A stretch of 64,000 nucleotides of DNA from Flavivirga rizhaonensis (GTDB lineage Bacteria > Bacteroidota > Bacteroidia > Flavobacteriales > Flavobacteriaceae): positions 1 through 64,000 of the forward strand of contig NZ_SRSO01000016.1 of the NCBI RefSeq assembly GCF_004791695.1. Direction: 5' to 3'. Shown piece after piece: positions 47,338-57,986 of this stretch. Both the position numbers and the translations under genes were made by a program. Every line of letters starts with the position of its first letter. Positions within the stretch are counted from its first letter, which is position 1. The notes under the pieces were generated by a model that worked only from the letters and a program-made list of their open reading frames with translations, did no database searches and was not told the DNA's origin.

Positions 47338-48042
47338 ATGGATGCTACATTCCCATTAACAGCTGCTTTAATTACTTCAATATTACATGTAATTACTGGT
47401 CCCGACCATTTAGCTGCTGTTATTCCTTTTGCCATAGAATCGAAAAAGAAAGCATGGAAGATTGGTTTGTTTTGGGGCATTGGACATTTACTTGGAATGC
47501 TCTTAGTTGGTGTTTTATTTCTACTTTTTAAAGTATTGATTCCTGTTGAAAAGATTTCTAATTATAGTGAGCAATTAGTAGGTGTCGTTTTAATTTTTAC
47601 TGGCATATGGGTGTTTTATAGACTATTTAAAGAGGATAAAAAGCATAGACACTTACATGTACACAGTGAAAATGAGCCTATAATCCATAAGCATGAACAC
47701 GATCATTCGCATGACCATTTACATCATCACAAACATGATAAAAAACTTAAGCAAAGTAATCTAGCTTCATTGTCAATTGGCGTTTTACATGGTCTATCTG
47801 GTGTTTCCCATTTTTTATTGTTTACTCCGGTAGCAAGTTTTGGTAATCAATCAGAGTCTCTTTTATATATTATTGGGTTTAGTTTAGGAATCATAATAGC
47901 GATGACTACATTCGCATTTGTAATTGGTAAAATTGCATCATTTAGCAAGAATGAACATAATGATACATTATTTGTAGGGATTAGATTAGCTGGTGGACTT
48001 TTTGCGATAATTATTGGTGTTTATTGGTTGTTTAGCGTATAA
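47338..48042 (+). CDS. NicO/UreH-type nickel permease with His-rich loop
   Basis: 234 residues, about six membrane helices. HVITGPDH (17-24) fits the H-x4-DH nickel-binding signature of nickel/cobalt transporters, and a second SIGVLHGLSGVSH repeats the pattern. The central loop (about 100-140) has more than a dozen His. It probably supplies Ni for the hydrogenase next door. Placed 84 nt after rnfB on the same strand. Confidence 0.82.
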   Translation: MDATFPLTAALITSILHVITGPDHLAAVIPFAIESKKKAWKIGLFWGIGHLLGMLLVGVLFLLFKVLIPVEKISNYSEQLVGVVLIFTGIWVFYRLFKEDKKHRHLHVHSENEPIIHKHEHDHSHDHLHHHKHDKKLKQSNLASLSIGVLHGLSGVSHFLLFTPVASFGNQSESLLYIIGFSLGIIIAMTTFAFVIGKIASFSKNEHNDTLFVGIRLAGGLFAIIIGVYWLFSV

Positions 48043-48436
48043 AGCTAGACATTACAAGTATGAAAATAATTGAAAATTTAGGTAAAACTCTTTTTAGCTT
48101 CGTGAAGCTTTGTGAAATAATTATATCACAGAGATACACAAAGTATACACAGAGGAAGATACTATAATTAACGTGAGTTTAAAACAAGCATATTTTTAAC
48201 GATAAATCCACTAATAACGTTATTTGTCGCTTTGAGTGCTTCGGCTTCGCTCAGCATAAACTAAAGTCGAAAGGTCATTAAAGCCTATAAGTTAAATAGG
48301 TTTCGACTGCGCTCAACCTGACACTCAGTCTTAAACATTTGATATTCAAAACAATAATGTTGTCATTACGTCGAACTTATGTTATAGTTACTGTTTTAAT
48401 TAAAACGGTTCGATTAGCTTCTGGCTTCAGGTTCTT
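48043..48436. repeat. Intergenic region with dispersed-repeat-like sequences
   Basis: No gene. The segment around 48225-48325 has TTCGGCTTCGCTCAGC and TTTCGACTGCGCTCAACCTG, sequences of the kind that recur between genes in many flavobacteria. A block near 48126-48154 (CACAGAGATACACAAAG) is another widely repeated type. AGCTTC/GAAGCT near 48099-48112 makes a small hairpin. It separates the converging nickel permease and hypE genes. Confidence 0.45.
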
Positions 48437-49462
48437 TCAACAAATCCTGGGTAACTGTTCTCCAATTAACGGACTCACAATACGTTTACCACCTAATTCA
48501 TTATGCATAACAACCTTATTAGGATGCCCAGAGGTAATTTCCCCAATGCATACGGCATTTTTTCCTTTTTCATCTTTTTGCATCATTTCAACAACTGCAT
48601 TAGCAATGTCAGCATCAACAATAGCAATAAAAACACCTTCATTTGCAACATATAAAGCATCCAACCCTAAAATTTCACAAGCGGCAGCTACTTGTTTTTC
48701 CAGTGGGATTTTAGTTTCATAAATGGTAACCCCCTTATTGGTGTCTTGTGATATTTCGGACAACACACTTGCTAATCCGCCTCTTGTTGGATCCCTTAAC
48801 AAGTGAATTTTGTTCCCAAATTCATCAATAAGGTCATTCACTAAAAAATTCAAATTAGTGGTATCGCTTTCAATAGTAGATTCAAACTCTAAACCTTCAC
48901 GTTGGGACATGATTGCCATGCCATGCTGTGCTACAAACCCATTTACAATTATTTTGTCGCCTACTTTAATATTATCAGTAGATATATTTGCTTTTGGATT
49001 GACTTCCCCAAAACCTGTTGTATTGATAAAAATTTTATCCCCTTTTCCACGTTCAACAACTTTAGTATCTCCTGTTATTATTTGAACGCCACTAATATCT
49101 GCCGCCAATTTTATAGCATTAACGATAGTAATAAATTCCTCGATTTTCAGCCCTTCTTCTACTATAAATGCTAATGATAAATACTTCGGAATAGCACCAC
49201 ACATAGCCACATCATTAACAGTTCCATGAACAGCTAACTCACCTATATTGCCTCCTTTGAAAAAAATAGGAGATACCACAAAACTATCGGTAGATATAGC
49301 TATTTTATTATTGAAATGAACAATAGAACCATCGTGTTTTTGATTGAGATAAGGATTACTAAATGTTTTAAAAATGATTTTGTCCAATAAATCTCTGGTC
49401 ATTACACCACCGCTTCCATGTCCTAAATTAATAGTGTTAAAACCTAATGCTGTTGTATCCAT
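48437..49462 (-). CDS. hypE: Hydrogenase maturation factor HypE (cyanide-ligand synthesis)
   Basis: 341 residues. N-terminal GHGSGGVMTRDLL and C-terminal PRIC, whose Cys carries the thiocarboxamide that becomes the cyanide ligand of the NiFe site. PurM-like ATP-using fold (GDTKVVERG, DPTRGGLASVL). Third gene of hypF-hypD-hypE on the minus strand, 10 nt after hypD. Confidence 0.95.
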   Translation of the reverse strand: MDTTALGFNTINLGHGSGGVMTRDLLDKIIFKTFSNPYLNQKHDGSIVHFNNKIAISTDSFVVSPIFFKGGNIGELAVHGTVNDVAMCGAIPKYLSLAFIVEEGLKIEEFITIVNAIKLAADISGVQIITGDTKVVERGKGDKIFINTTGFGEVNPKANISTDNIKVGDKIIVNGFVAQHGMAIMSQREGLEFESTIESDTTNLNFLVNDLIDEFGNKIHLLRDPTRGGLASVLSEISQDTNKGVTIYETKIPLEKQVAAACEILGLDALYVANEGVFIAIVDADIANAVVEMMQKDEKGKNAVCIGEITSGHPNKVVMHNELGGKRIVSPLIGEQLPRIC

Positions 49463-49472
49463 TTATAGATAT

Positions 49473-50561
49473 TTAAATAGTATTACTTGAAAAATGATAA
49501 TAAGCGGCACATGCTCCTTCCGAAGACACCATGGGTGCCCCTAATGGATTAGATGGTGAACATGCTTTGCCAAACTGACTGCATTCGTGAGGTTTTTTAA
49601 TACCTTTTAAGACCTCTCCAGCAATACAATTCGCACTTTCTGGAGCTTTAATATTACTGATTCCAAATTTTAATTCAGCATCAAAATCTTTAAAAGCTTT
49701 GGTTAGTATGTAGCCACTATTTGGTATGTCTCCAATGCCTCTCCACTCTCTGTTACCAATTTCAAAAACCTGATTTATTACGTTTATAGCTGAGGTGTTA
49801 CCAGCTTTTTTTACGGCTCTTGAATATTGATTTTCTACCTTACAGATTCCTTCCTCCAATTGTTTTACTGCCATATAAATACCTTGCACCAAATCAAGAG
49901 GTTCAAAACCAGTAATAACAATAGGTGTTTTATACTTTTCAGATAAGGGAATATATTCTTTATACCCCATAATGGTACATACATGTCCAGCTCCTAAAAA
50001 GGCATTGATATTGCAAAACTTATCATCTAAAATAGCTTCCATAGCAGGAGGAACTAATACATGTGATACTAAAATGGAGTAATTTTTCAGTCCTTCTTTT
50101 TGAGCATGTAAAACAGACAAAGCATTTGCAGGCGCAGTGGTTTCAAATCCAACAGCAAAGAAAACCACTTCTTTGTCTGGATTGTTCCTGGCAATTTTCA
50201 TAGCTTCAATGGGCGAATATAAGATTCGCAGATCACCCCCTTCTGCTTTAGCTTCCAACAAGCTTTTCTTGCTTCCCGGAACCCGAATCATATCGCCAAA
50301 AGAGCAAACTATAACACCGTTTTCTAATAATTCAATGGCTTTATCAATTAAATTTAAAGGCGTTACACAAACGGGGCATCCAGGCCCATGAATCATTTGA
50401 ACCTTTTTTGGTAATAATTCTAATATCCCATTTTTAACCAATCCGTGAGTTTGTCCACCGCAAATTTCCATAATCTTCCATGTTTGCGTAACGGTATTTT
50501 CAATAAGCTTTAAATAACTTTTTGTAGCCTCTAAATTTCTATATTCAGTTAAATATTTCAT
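49473..50561 (-). CDS. hypD: Hydrogenase maturation factor HypD (Fe(CN)2CO scaffold)
   Basis: 362 residues. [21 protein letters not shown] and the C-terminal Cys-rich part ([20 protein letters not shown], a 20-residue stretch) that binds a 4Fe-4S cluster are all present. Builds the iron-cyano-carbonyl unit with HypC and HypE. 11 nt after hypF. Confidence 0.95.
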   Translation of the reverse strand: MKYLTEYRNLEATKSYLKLIENTVTQTWKIMEICGGQTHGLVKNGILELLPKKVQMIHGPGCPVCVTPLNLIDKAIELLENGVIVCSFGDMIRVPGSKKSLLEAKAEGGDLRILYSPIEAMKIARNNPDKEVVFFAVGFETTAPANALSVLHAQKEGLKNYSILVSHVLVPPAMEAILDDKFCNINAFLGAGHVCTIMGYKEYIPLSEKYKTPIVITGFEPLDLVQGIYMAVKQLEEGICKVENQYSRAVKKAGNTSAINVINQVFEIGNREWRGIGDIPNSGYILTKAFKDFDAELKFGISNIKAPESANCIAGEVLKGIKKPHECSQFGKACSPSNPLGAPMVSSEGACAAYYHFSSNTI

Positions 50562-50572
50562 CTGTTTATAGG

Positions 50573-52843
50573 TTAGCTATTCAAACAATGTAAATAATAC
50601 ATTATTTGTCCGAAAGAGATATTTTCGTCGTTAGGAGCTAAGTTACGGTTAAAATACAATTTGTACTTGTTCTCTCCTATTTCTTTAATCATATCTATTA
50701 ACGTCGTGTTCTGGAAAACGCCTCCGCTACATGCTATTTTTTTTACTTTTTGATGGCTTGCCATTTGAAAAATTATAGAGGCTAACGTATATAAGAAATT
50801 AGTAATTATATATTGTTTTGAATGCCCTTCTTTTACATCTAAATGCAAGTTATAGAGCAGCTTTTCAGTAGGAATAAGATTTTTGTCTAAAATCGAACAA
50901 TACAATTTGCAATCATCCAAATTGTAATCGGTTATATAATTCTCTAATAAAATAGCGGCCTCACCTTCGTAGGTATTGATATCGCAAATATTAAGTAAAG
51001 AAGCAACGGCATCAAATAACCTTCCTACGGAGGATGTTTTTAATTTGTTATTCTTTTTTAACGATTGATAAATGGTTAATTCTTCATCTGAAAACTTGTC
51101 CTTTAAAACAGACTGCATGTCGCTATTTGATAATGACAACAAAGATAATTTGGGAGCTTTAGACATCTTATCTCCAGCTAGCCAATTAAAATATTCAAAG
51201 TGTGAAACCCTTTCTATTTTATGGGGCTGGTATTTGAAAAACTCACCTCCCCAAATATGTCCGTCATCCCCATAACCAGTGCCATCCCAAATTACGCCTA
51301 AAACAGGTTCGTGGAAAGTAAACAAATTATGCTCTCCTAATACGGAAGCAAAATGCGCTTTATGATGCTGGATTTTAAACAACTCTGCATCATGTTGTTG
51401 TGCCAGCTCAATACCGTAAAGGGTACTATGATAAGTAGGATGTTTGTCAACCAAAACCACATTTGGTTTTTGTTCAAATAAATCAATAAAATGTAATGTT
51501 GTTTTTGTAAAACGCTCATAAACATCATAGTTATCGAGGTTTCCTAAATACTGACTTATGTATAAATAGTTATTTGGATAAAACGCAATACTACTTTTTA
51601 AATGAGCACCCAAAGCGATTATTTTTTTATCGGAATTTATGGAAGCATTAAAATAGTTTGGAGCATAGCCACGAGAACGACGGAACAATACTTTTTCTTT
51701 AAATTTATTACTTAACTTAACAACAGAGTCGTCTTGTGGATGTGTGACTTTTAAATTGTGCTGTAAAAAATAATCAGCTACTTCTTTTAACTTTTCGAAT
51801 GCTTTGTCATTTTTACTAATTATGGGAGATCCATGAATATTACCGCTTGTAGCCACAATTGGGAAGCTCAATTCGTTTGCTAACAACTGTAAAATCCCGG
51901 AATATGGTAACATAACCCCTAACTGGCTCAATCCTGGAGCTACTTTATGAATGGCTATGTTTCCTTTATAATTATTGAATGGAATTATTGTTATAGGACG
52001 CTCAGTTGAAGTTAATGATTTCACATGAGGCTCATTAAGCTGCAACTCTTTTTTTAAAAAATCAAGCGAAGGGTATAAAACGGCAAATGGTTTATGGGGT
52101 CTGTTTTTTTTATCCCTTAATTCTTGAACAACGTGTTCATTTTCAGCATTACAGCATAATAAATAACCACTGGTATTTTTTATAGCAATTATGTTTCCAT
52201 CTGATAAAATATTAGCAACTTTCTTAAATAATGTATGCTTTGATGCTTCTAATTTATAGCCTGAATTATCAACCAAAAACAACTTAATTCCGCAGGTTTG
52301 ACATGTGTTTGTTTGTGAATGAAAGCGTCTGTCAATAGGTTTTGTATATTCTTCTACGCATGCTTCACACATAGGGAAATCATCAATACTTGTATGATTT
52401 CTTTCAAACGGAAACGTTTCTGTAATAGCCCAACGAGGTCCACAATTTACACAGGTTGTAAACGGATAGTCAAAACGTCTGTTCTTGGGATTATGCATAT
52501 CGTTTTTACAATTGTCACAAATGGCAAAATCTGGTGTTAATGGTAAATTTAATCGACTGCTTTTTTTAGAGGGCATGATTTTAAACTCATCAAAAAAGCG
52601 ATATTCAATTTGATTGATTCGGCTGTCATTAATTATAGAAACGGGAGGTGGAGATTGAATTAATTTATCATAAAAATTAAAGATGACTTTTTTTAAACCC
52701 GACACAAAAATAATAACCCCTTCTTCGTTATTAGAAACTGTTCCAGTTAATAAAAATTCTGTAGCTAAACTATAAACATATGGGCGAAACCCAACACCTT
52801 GTACTTGTCCGGAAATAGAAATTTTATAAGTTTTTTGTATCAA
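50573..52843 (-). CDS. hypF: Hydrogenase maturation carbamoyltransferase HypF
   Basis: 756 residues, normal length. Acylphosphatase domain (1-90, [16 protein letters not shown]), two zinc fingers ([28 protein letters not shown]), a YrdC-like domain (about 200-380, KPFAVLYPS) and a Kae1-like domain ([26 protein letters not shown]). Moves a carbamoyl group from carbamoyl phosphate to HypE. Divergent from hypA across a 142-nt AT-rich promoter region. Confidence 0.96.
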   Translation of the reverse strand: MIQKTYKISISGQVQGVGFRPYVYSLATEFLLTGTVSNNEEGVIIFVSGLKKVIFNFYDKLIQSPPPVSIINDSRINQIEYRFFDEFKIMPSKKSSRLNLPLTPDFAICDNCKNDMHNPKNRRFDYPFTTCVNCGPRWAITETFPFERNHTSIDDFPMCEACVEEYTKPIDRRFHSQTNTCQTCGIKLFLVDNSGYKLEASKHTLFKKVANILSDGNIIAIKNTSGYLLCCNAENEHVVQELRDKKNRPHKPFAVLYPSLDFLKKELQLNEPHVKSLTSTERPITIIPFNNYKGNIAIHKVAPGLSQLGVMLPYSGILQLLANELSFPIVATSGNIHGSPIISKNDKAFEKLKEVADYFLQHNLKVTHPQDDSVVKLSNKFKEKVLFRRSRGYAPNYFNASINSDKKIIALGAHLKSSIAFYPNNYLYISQYLGNLDNYDVYERFTKTTLHFIDLFEQKPNVVLVDKHPTYHSTLYGIELAQQHDAELFKIQHHKAHFASVLGEHNLFTFHEPVLGVIWDGTGYGDDGHIWGGEFFKYQPHKIERVSHFEYFNWLAGDKMSKAPKLSLLSLSNSDMQSVLKDKFSDEELTIYQSLKKNNKLKTSSVGRLFDAVASLLNICDINTYEGEAAILLENYITDYNLDDCKLYCSILDKNLIPTEKLLYNLHLDVKEGHSKQYIITNFLYTLASIIFQMASHQKVKKIACSGGVFQNTTLIDMIKEIGENKYKLYFNRNLAPNDENISFGQIMYYLHCLNS

Positions 52844-52985
52844 AATTTAAAGCTTAAAAGCACTATAAAGTTACATTTTTTAAGATGAATTTTTTCTGAC
52901 AACTCTCATGTTTTATGTATTAGTTTTTCAATACATTTAATATTGTTATAATAGAATTATTTCCAAAGGTTTAAAAATTAACATA

Positions 52986-53327
52986 ATGCATGAATTATCA
53001 ATAGCTTTAGGGATTGTTAAAATTGCCGAAAATGAAACTGCAAAGGCTAAGGCAGGTAAAGTTGAACGCATTGAGCTAGAAATAGGTACTTTAGCAGGTG
53101 TAGAACTTGATTCATTGGAATTTGTTTGGTCTTCTGCAGTTGAAGGTACCGTTCTGGAGTATGCATCTAAAAAAATTCATGTTATAAAAGGAGAAGCAAA
53201 ATGTAGCGATTGTGATACCATTTTTAATTTAGAAAATGTTTATGATACGTGCCCAAATTGCAACAGTTTTTCAAAAAGAATTCTTAAAGGTAAAGAATTG
53301 AAGGTAAAATCGTTAGAGATTTCTTGA
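52986..53327 (+). CDS. hypA: Hydrogenase nickel-insertion factor HypA
   Basis: 113 residues. Starts MHELSIALGIV with the nickel-binding His2, and has two zinc pairs CSDC and CPNC. Works with HypB to load Ni into HoxH. Starts the plus-strand hox-hyp run. Confidence 0.95.
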   Translation: MHELSIALGIVKIAENETAKAKAGKVERIELEIGTLAGVELDSLEFVWSSAVEGTVLEYASKKIHVIKGEAKCSDCDTIFNLENVYDTCPNCNSFSKRILKGKELKVKSLEIS

Positions 53328-53450
53328 TGATTATGGAAAATATTAAAATATTAACATCTTTTTATTCAATAATTCAGCTTTAGATGACGAATATCATGTT
53401 TTAATTTTTGTTAGAATACTATATTAGTTGCATATCATAATTTCTTCATT

Positions 53451-55274
53451 ATGAGCACAAAAGAAAACTCTTTCAAAAAATCCTCACTGATGAATATCTT
53501 GTGGGATATTCAAAAAAAAAGAAGGTGCATAAGTCGTGATGATATGACTAAAATTTCAAAAGCATTTAACATCTCAAGAATAGAATTAGAAGGTGTTATT
53601 TCCTTTTATCATTTTTATCATCTTAAACATGCCGGCAAGTATACCATTTATTTGAATAATTCAATTATTTCAAAATACAAAGATTTCTATCGGGTAAAAA
53701 AAGCATTTGAAAAGGAAATTGGCATAAAAACAGGACATGTTACAAAAGACGGTCTGTTTGGTTTATTTGAAACATCTTGTATCGGTTTGAGCGATCAAGA
53801 AACATCCGCATTAATAAATTTCAATGCATTTACAAATCTTACCCCAGAAAAAGTAAAAACCTTAATTTCTAAATTACGGCAAGGTGAATCGTTAGAATCG
53901 TTAAGCAATTTCCCCGAAAATAATATTCAGTATACGCCAGAAGAAAACAAAACGGTGTTCTTTAAACCATATCACCAAGGGAACGCATTAAAAAAAATAA
54001 TAGGTATTGAACCAGATAGCGTGATTGATTTAATAAAAGCATCCAAGCTATCTGGTAGAGGAGGCGCTTTTTTTCCAACAGGTTTAAAATGGCAGTTTTG
54101 TAGAGATAATAAATCAGATCAAAAATATATTATCTGTAATGCAGATGAAGGCGAACCAGGTACTTTTAAAGACCGGGTTTTAATGAATGAACACCCAGGT
54201 TTGCTTATTGAAGGTATGACCATTGCTGGTTATGCTGTTGGAGCAACAGAAGGCACTATTTATTTAAGAGCCGAATATTTTTATTTAAAAAATAAGCTTG
54301 AAAAAACCATTAAGAAATTCCTTGAAAAAGGATTATTGGGAAAAAATATTCTCGGTATTGAAGGCTTCGATTTCAATTTAAATATTCACATGGGGGCCGG
54401 TGCTTATGTATGTGGTGAGGAAACCGCACTTATAGCATCTATGGAAGGCAAAAGGGGCGAACCTACTACAAAAGAATTTTTCCCCGTAGAAAAAGGGTAT
54501 TTAGGAAAACCTACCGTTGTAAATAATGTAGAAACACTTTGTGCAGCAGCAAGAATTCTAGAAATGGGATTGGATAATTATTTGGCTATAGGTACTAAAG
54601 CAACTCCTGGTACAAAATTGATGAGTGTTTCTGGTGATTGTAACAAACCTGGTATTTATGAGATAGAATGGGGCATGAAGTTAAAATATTTTTTAGACTT
54701 AATAGAAGCTAAAGATCCACATTTCATTTTATTCAATGGTTTTTCAGGGGAATGTTTGTCTTCCCAAGATTTTGATAGGGAAATATCTGGTGAAAACTTA
54801 TTGGCAGAACATATCCAATTTCAATTGAATGATCCTATTGAATATGCACGAAAAATGAGCGCTGTGGGATTAAGGAGTGGTGGGGCTTTTATGATTTTTG
54901 ATAAAACTAGGGATCTCTTGCCAATTCTTAAAAACATTACCGACTTTTTTGTGGCAGAATCATGTGGCATATGTGTGCCATGTAGAACGGGCAATTTCTT
55001 ATTAAACAAGAAACTCCATAAAATCAAACTCTGTCACGCCGATAAAAATGATTTAGAAGAAATAAAAGAATGGTGTAGCATTATTAAACAATCCAGTAGG
55101 TGCGGACTTGGGAAAACATCAACAAATTGTTTGTTGACTGCTATGCTGAAATTCCCTGAAGAATTTAATAAATGTTTGTTGGCAGAAAGTGATATTAACC
55201 AGGCTTTTAATTTGGAAAAAGCAGTTGATAATTATGACAAAATAATCAATGAAATAGAAACTACCTATGAATAA
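53451..55274 (+). CDS. hoxF: Diaphorase subunit HoxF with fused HoxE-like domain
   Basis: 607 residues. Residues 1-150 are a NuoE/HoxE-like thioredoxin fold, but the four 2Fe-2S ligands are mostly lost: the C-x4-C site reads YLNNSIIS, and in the second site ETSCIGLSD only one Cys remains. Residues 190-607 are NuoF/HoxF-like: FMN/NADH site GRGGAFFPTGLKW, NADEGEPGTFKDR, GAGAYVCGEETAL, and the 4Fe-4S motif SCGICVPC plus a later Cys (SSRCGLG). It oxidises or reduces NAD(H). Fusion and missing cluster match the Ralstonia-type soluble NAD-reducing hydrogenase. It overlaps hoxUY by 8 nt. Confidence 0.92.
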   Translation: MSTKENSFKKSSLMNILWDIQKKRRCISRDDMTKISKAFNISRIELEGVISFYHFYHLKHAGKYTIYLNNSIISKYKDFYRVKKAFEKEIGIKTGHVTKDGLFGLFETSCIGLSDQETSALINFNAFTNLTPEKVKTLISKLRQGESLESLSNFPENNIQYTPEENKTVFFKPYHQGNALKKIIGIEPDSVIDLIKASKLSGRGGAFFPTGLKWQFCRDNKSDQKYIICNADEGEPGTFKDRVLMNEHPGLLIEGMTIAGYAVGATEGTIYLRAEYFYLKNKLEKTIKKFLEKGLLGKNILGIEGFDFNLNIHMGAGAYVCGEETALIASMEGKRGEPTTKEFFPVEKGYLGKPTVVNNVETLCAAARILEMGLDNYLAIGTKATPGTKLMSVSGDCNKPGIYEIEWGMKLKYFLDLIEAKDPHFILFNGFSGECLSSQDFDREISGENLLAEHIQFQLNDPIEYARKMSAVGLRSGGAFMIFDKTRDLLPILKNITDFFVAESCGICVPCRTGNFLLNKKLHKIKLCHADKNDLEEIKEWCSIIKQSSRCGLGKTSTNCLLTAMLKFPEEFNKCLLAESDINQAFNLEKAVDNYDKIINEIETTYE

Positions 55275-56535
55275 TCTAGTCAACATTAAAATTGATGGCA
55301 ACAAGTACCAAGTAGAAGCTGGTAAAAATTTGGTAGATGCTGCAAAAGAAAATGGAATCTACATACCAACATTGTGTCATTTTCACAATCAAGATCATGC
55401 TTTGGGAACATGTAGAATTTGTACAGTAATTGTAAATGGTAAAACCACAACAAGTTGTACCACAAAAGTCAACGAAGGGATTGAGGTAGAGATTAATACC
55501 CCAGAACTTATAGATACCAGAAAAGCTATTATAGAAATGTTGTTTGCCGAAGGAAATCATTTTTGCCCTTCTTGCGAAAAAAGTGGTAATTGCGATTTGC
55601 AAAACCTGGCCTATGATATGGGAATAACGGTTACCAGATTTCCACATGTTTACAGTAATAAGGTTGTAGATTTTAATTCAGATCGTATGATCATGGAATC
55701 TAACCGGTGTATTCTTTGTATGCGCTGTGTTGAAGAAGTTAAAACAGATGAAGGGAAAAATATTTTTTCATTTGTAAAAAGAGGCATTAATACACGTGTT
55801 CAGATTGACTATGAAGAAGAAAAAAAACTAACACAATCAGAAGCGATGCATGCCATGAATTTATGCCCTGTTGGAGCTATTTTAGTTAAAGGCATGGTTT
55901 ATAAAGAACCGTTTGGAGATAGAAAGTATGATTTAGTTGGAAAAGAGAAGGAAGCTGCACGGAAAGAAAACTTTGTTAAAAAGGGAGCAAACAATAAATT
56001 TATTGTTGCTACTACGTCTTTAGCTGGTTGTTTTGGTTGTCACATGTCACTTTTAGATATTGATACAGATATTGTTGATGTATTAGAAATTGTGGAATTC
56101 AATAAATCACCTTTAACGGATATTAAAAAATTTAGTAAGCGTTGTGATGTTGGACTTATCGAAGGGGGCTGTGCAAATTCAGAAAACATTGAAGTGCTTA
56201 AGGAATTTAGAAAAAAATGCGATATCCTTATTGCTTTTGGGGAATGTGCCATTATGGGTGGTATTCCTGCGATGCGAAACTTTGTTCCTCTTAAGGAATG
56301 TTTAGAAGAAGCCTATATTAATGGGCTAACCAGCGAAATAGGTGCTAATATTATCCCCAATCACGAAGACATTCCTAAACTGTTAAACAATGTGTACCCC
56401 TGTAATGAAATAGTGAAAATTGACTATTACATTCCTGGTTGTCCTCCAGATGCCAATCATATATGGAAAGTTGTAAAAAATATTCTGTTAAATGAAGAAT
56501 ATTCCATTACTCACGAAGAATTTAAATACGATTAA
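55267..56535 (+). CDS. HoxU-HoxY fusion: diaphorase Fe-S subunit joined to hydrogenase small subunit
   Basis: 422 residues. Residues 1-235 are HoxU/NuoG-N-like: plant-type 2Fe-2S (TLCHFHNQ, GTCRICTV, TTSC), the His/Cys site HFCPSCEKSGNCDLQ, and a ferredoxin motif RCILCMRC with NLCPVG. Residues 245-422 are HoxY, the small subunit with the proximal 4Fe-4S ligands C255/C258 (GCFGCH), EGGCAN, FGECAIMGG and PGCPPDAN. In described group 3d enzymes HoxU and HoxY are separate, adjacent proteins. Here the frame is continuous, with a basic linker (KEKEAARKENFVKKG) where HoxU would end. 2 nt before hoxH. Confidence 0.92.
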   Translation: MNNLVNIKIDGNKYQVEAGKNLVDAAKENGIYIPTLCHFHNQDHALGTCRICTVIVNGKTTTSCTTKVNEGIEVEINTPELIDTRKAIIEMLFAEGNHFCPSCEKSGNCDLQNLAYDMGITVTRFPHVYSNKVVDFNSDRMIMESNRCILCMRCVEEVKTDEGKNIFSFVKRGINTRVQIDYEEEKKLTQSEAMHAMNLCPVGAILVKGMVYKEPFGDRKYDLVGKEKEAARKENFVKKGANNKFIVATTSLAGCFGCHMSLLDIDTDIVDVLEIVEFNKSPLTDIKKFSKRCDVGLIEGGCANSENIEVLKEFRKKCDILIAFGECAIMGGIPAMRNFVPLKECLEEAYINGLTSEIGANIIPNHEDIPKLLNNVYPCNEIVKIDYYIPGCPPDANHIWKVVKNILLNEEYSITHEEFKYD

Positions 56536-56537
56536 AA

Positions 56538-57986
56538 ATGAAAAAGTTAGTTATAGACCCAGTAACAAGAGTTGAAGGTCATGGCAAAGTTACCATTCAT
56601 TTAGATGAAGACAATAAAGTAAAAGACTCCTTTTTTCATATTGTGGAATTTCGTGGTTTTGAAAGATTCATTCAAGGTCATCCGTATTGGGAAGCTCCCG
56701 TTTTGGTACAACGTTTATGCGGTATTTGTCCCGTAAGTCATCATTTGGCAGCAGCTAAAGCAATAGATCAAATTGTAGGGCTGGATCCAGGTGATTTATC
56801 ATTGCCAGCCCAAAAAATCAGGAAACTATTACATTTTGGTCAAGTATTCCAATCACATGCCTTGCATTTTTTCTATTTGGCATCTCCGGATTTATTGTTT
56901 GGTGTAAATGCAGATCCATCTAAGCGTAATGTAGCCGAAGTGGCTATAAAACATCTCGATTTGGCTAAAAAAGGTATTTTAATGAGAAAGTTTGGTCAGG
57001 AAATCATTAAAGCCACAGCAGGAAAACGCATTCACGGAATCTCAGCAATTCCCGGTGGGGTTCATAAAAAAGTTACCTTAAAAGACAGGGATTACTTTTT
57101 AAATAGCAAAGAAATTCCATCCATTGATGCTATGATTCATTGGTCAAAAGAAATCATAGATTTTATTAAAAACTATCATGAGATAAACCATAAATGGTTA
57201 AATAGTTTTGCAGATTACCCTTCCGGACATTTAGGATTGGTTAATAAGGAAAATGGATTTTTAGAATTATATGATGGTAATTTAAGAGCTTTGGATGCCA
57301 ACGGAAAAGTGACTTTAAATGATGTTCCAAACGATGATTATATTCAGTATTTTAATGAAGGCGTTGAAAAATGGTCGTATTTAAAATTCCCATATTTAAA
57401 GGAAATTGGAAAAGAAAATGGATGGAATAGAGTAGGGCCATTAGCAAGAATCAATATTTGTAATGGTATTGAAACCCCATTGGCTGAAGAAGAGCGAATC
57501 CTATTTAAATTAGAAACCAATGGTAAAATTAATAATAAAACCATGTACTCACATTGGGCGCGTTTAATTGAAATGCTGTATTGTGCTGAAATGATGAAAA
57601 GCTTATTAAATGATGTAGATATATTGAGTAATGATCTTTTAAGAAAAGGTACACGACGAAATGAAGGTATCGGAATTATTGAAGCACCACGTGGCACCTT
57701 GATTCATCATTATGAAGTTGATGACAAAGACCGCATTACCCGTTGCAATTTGATAGTTTCAACCACGCATAATAATGAAGCTATGAACCAGGCCGTAAAA
57801 TGGGTAGCAAATAATGTTATTAGTGGCAAAACCAAAATTACTGAAGGGATGTTAAATCAAGTAGAAGTAGCCATTAGGGCTTACGATCCTTGTTTGAGTT
57901 GTGCAACGCATGCTCTGGGGCAAATGCCTTTAGAAGTTTCTCTTTATAATCATGCTGGAGAATTAATACATGAAAAAAGAAGGTAA
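56538..57986 (+). CDS. hoxH: Bidirectional NiFe hydrogenase large subunit HoxH
   Basis: 482 residues. NiFe ligands C61/C64 (RLCGICPVSHH) and C452/C455 (DPCLSCATH). The start IDPVTRVEGHG is the usual first motif. Processing should occur after H458, removing a 24-residue tail (ALGQMPLEV ...). The motif pattern fits group 3 (cytoplasmic, NAD(P)-linked), and the HoxEFUY partners point to group 3d. The protease gene overlaps its 3' end by 17 nt. Confidence 0.96.
   Translation: MKKLVIDPVTRVEGHGKVTIHLDEDNKVKDSFFHIVEFRGFERFIQGHPYWEAPVLVQRLCGICPVSHHLAAAKAIDQIVGLDPGDLSLPAQKIRKLLHFGQVFQSHALHFFYLASPDLLFGVNADPSKRNVAEVAIKHLDLAKKGILMRKFGQEIIKATAGKRIHGISAIPGGVHKKVTLKDRDYFLNSKEIPSIDAMIHWSKEIIDFIKNYHEINHKWLNSFADYPSGHLGLVNKENGFLELYDGNLRALDANGKVTLNDVPNDDYIQYFNEGVEKWSYLKFPYLKEIGKENGWNRVGPLARINICNGIETPLAEEERILFKLETNGKINNKTMYSHWARLIEMLYCAEMMKSLLNDVDILSNDLLRKGTRRNEGIGIIEAPRGTLIHHYEVDDKDRITRCNLIVSTTHNNEAMNQAVKWVANNVISGKTKITEGMLNQVEVAIRAYDPCLSCATHALGQMPLEVSLYNHAGELIHEKRR

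Noticed and set aside
53451..57986. Group 3b (NADP-linked sulfhydrogenase) assignment
   Set aside because: HoxF with FMN/NADH and HoxU-type domains is the diaphorase of group 3d; no HydB/HydG-type subunits are present.
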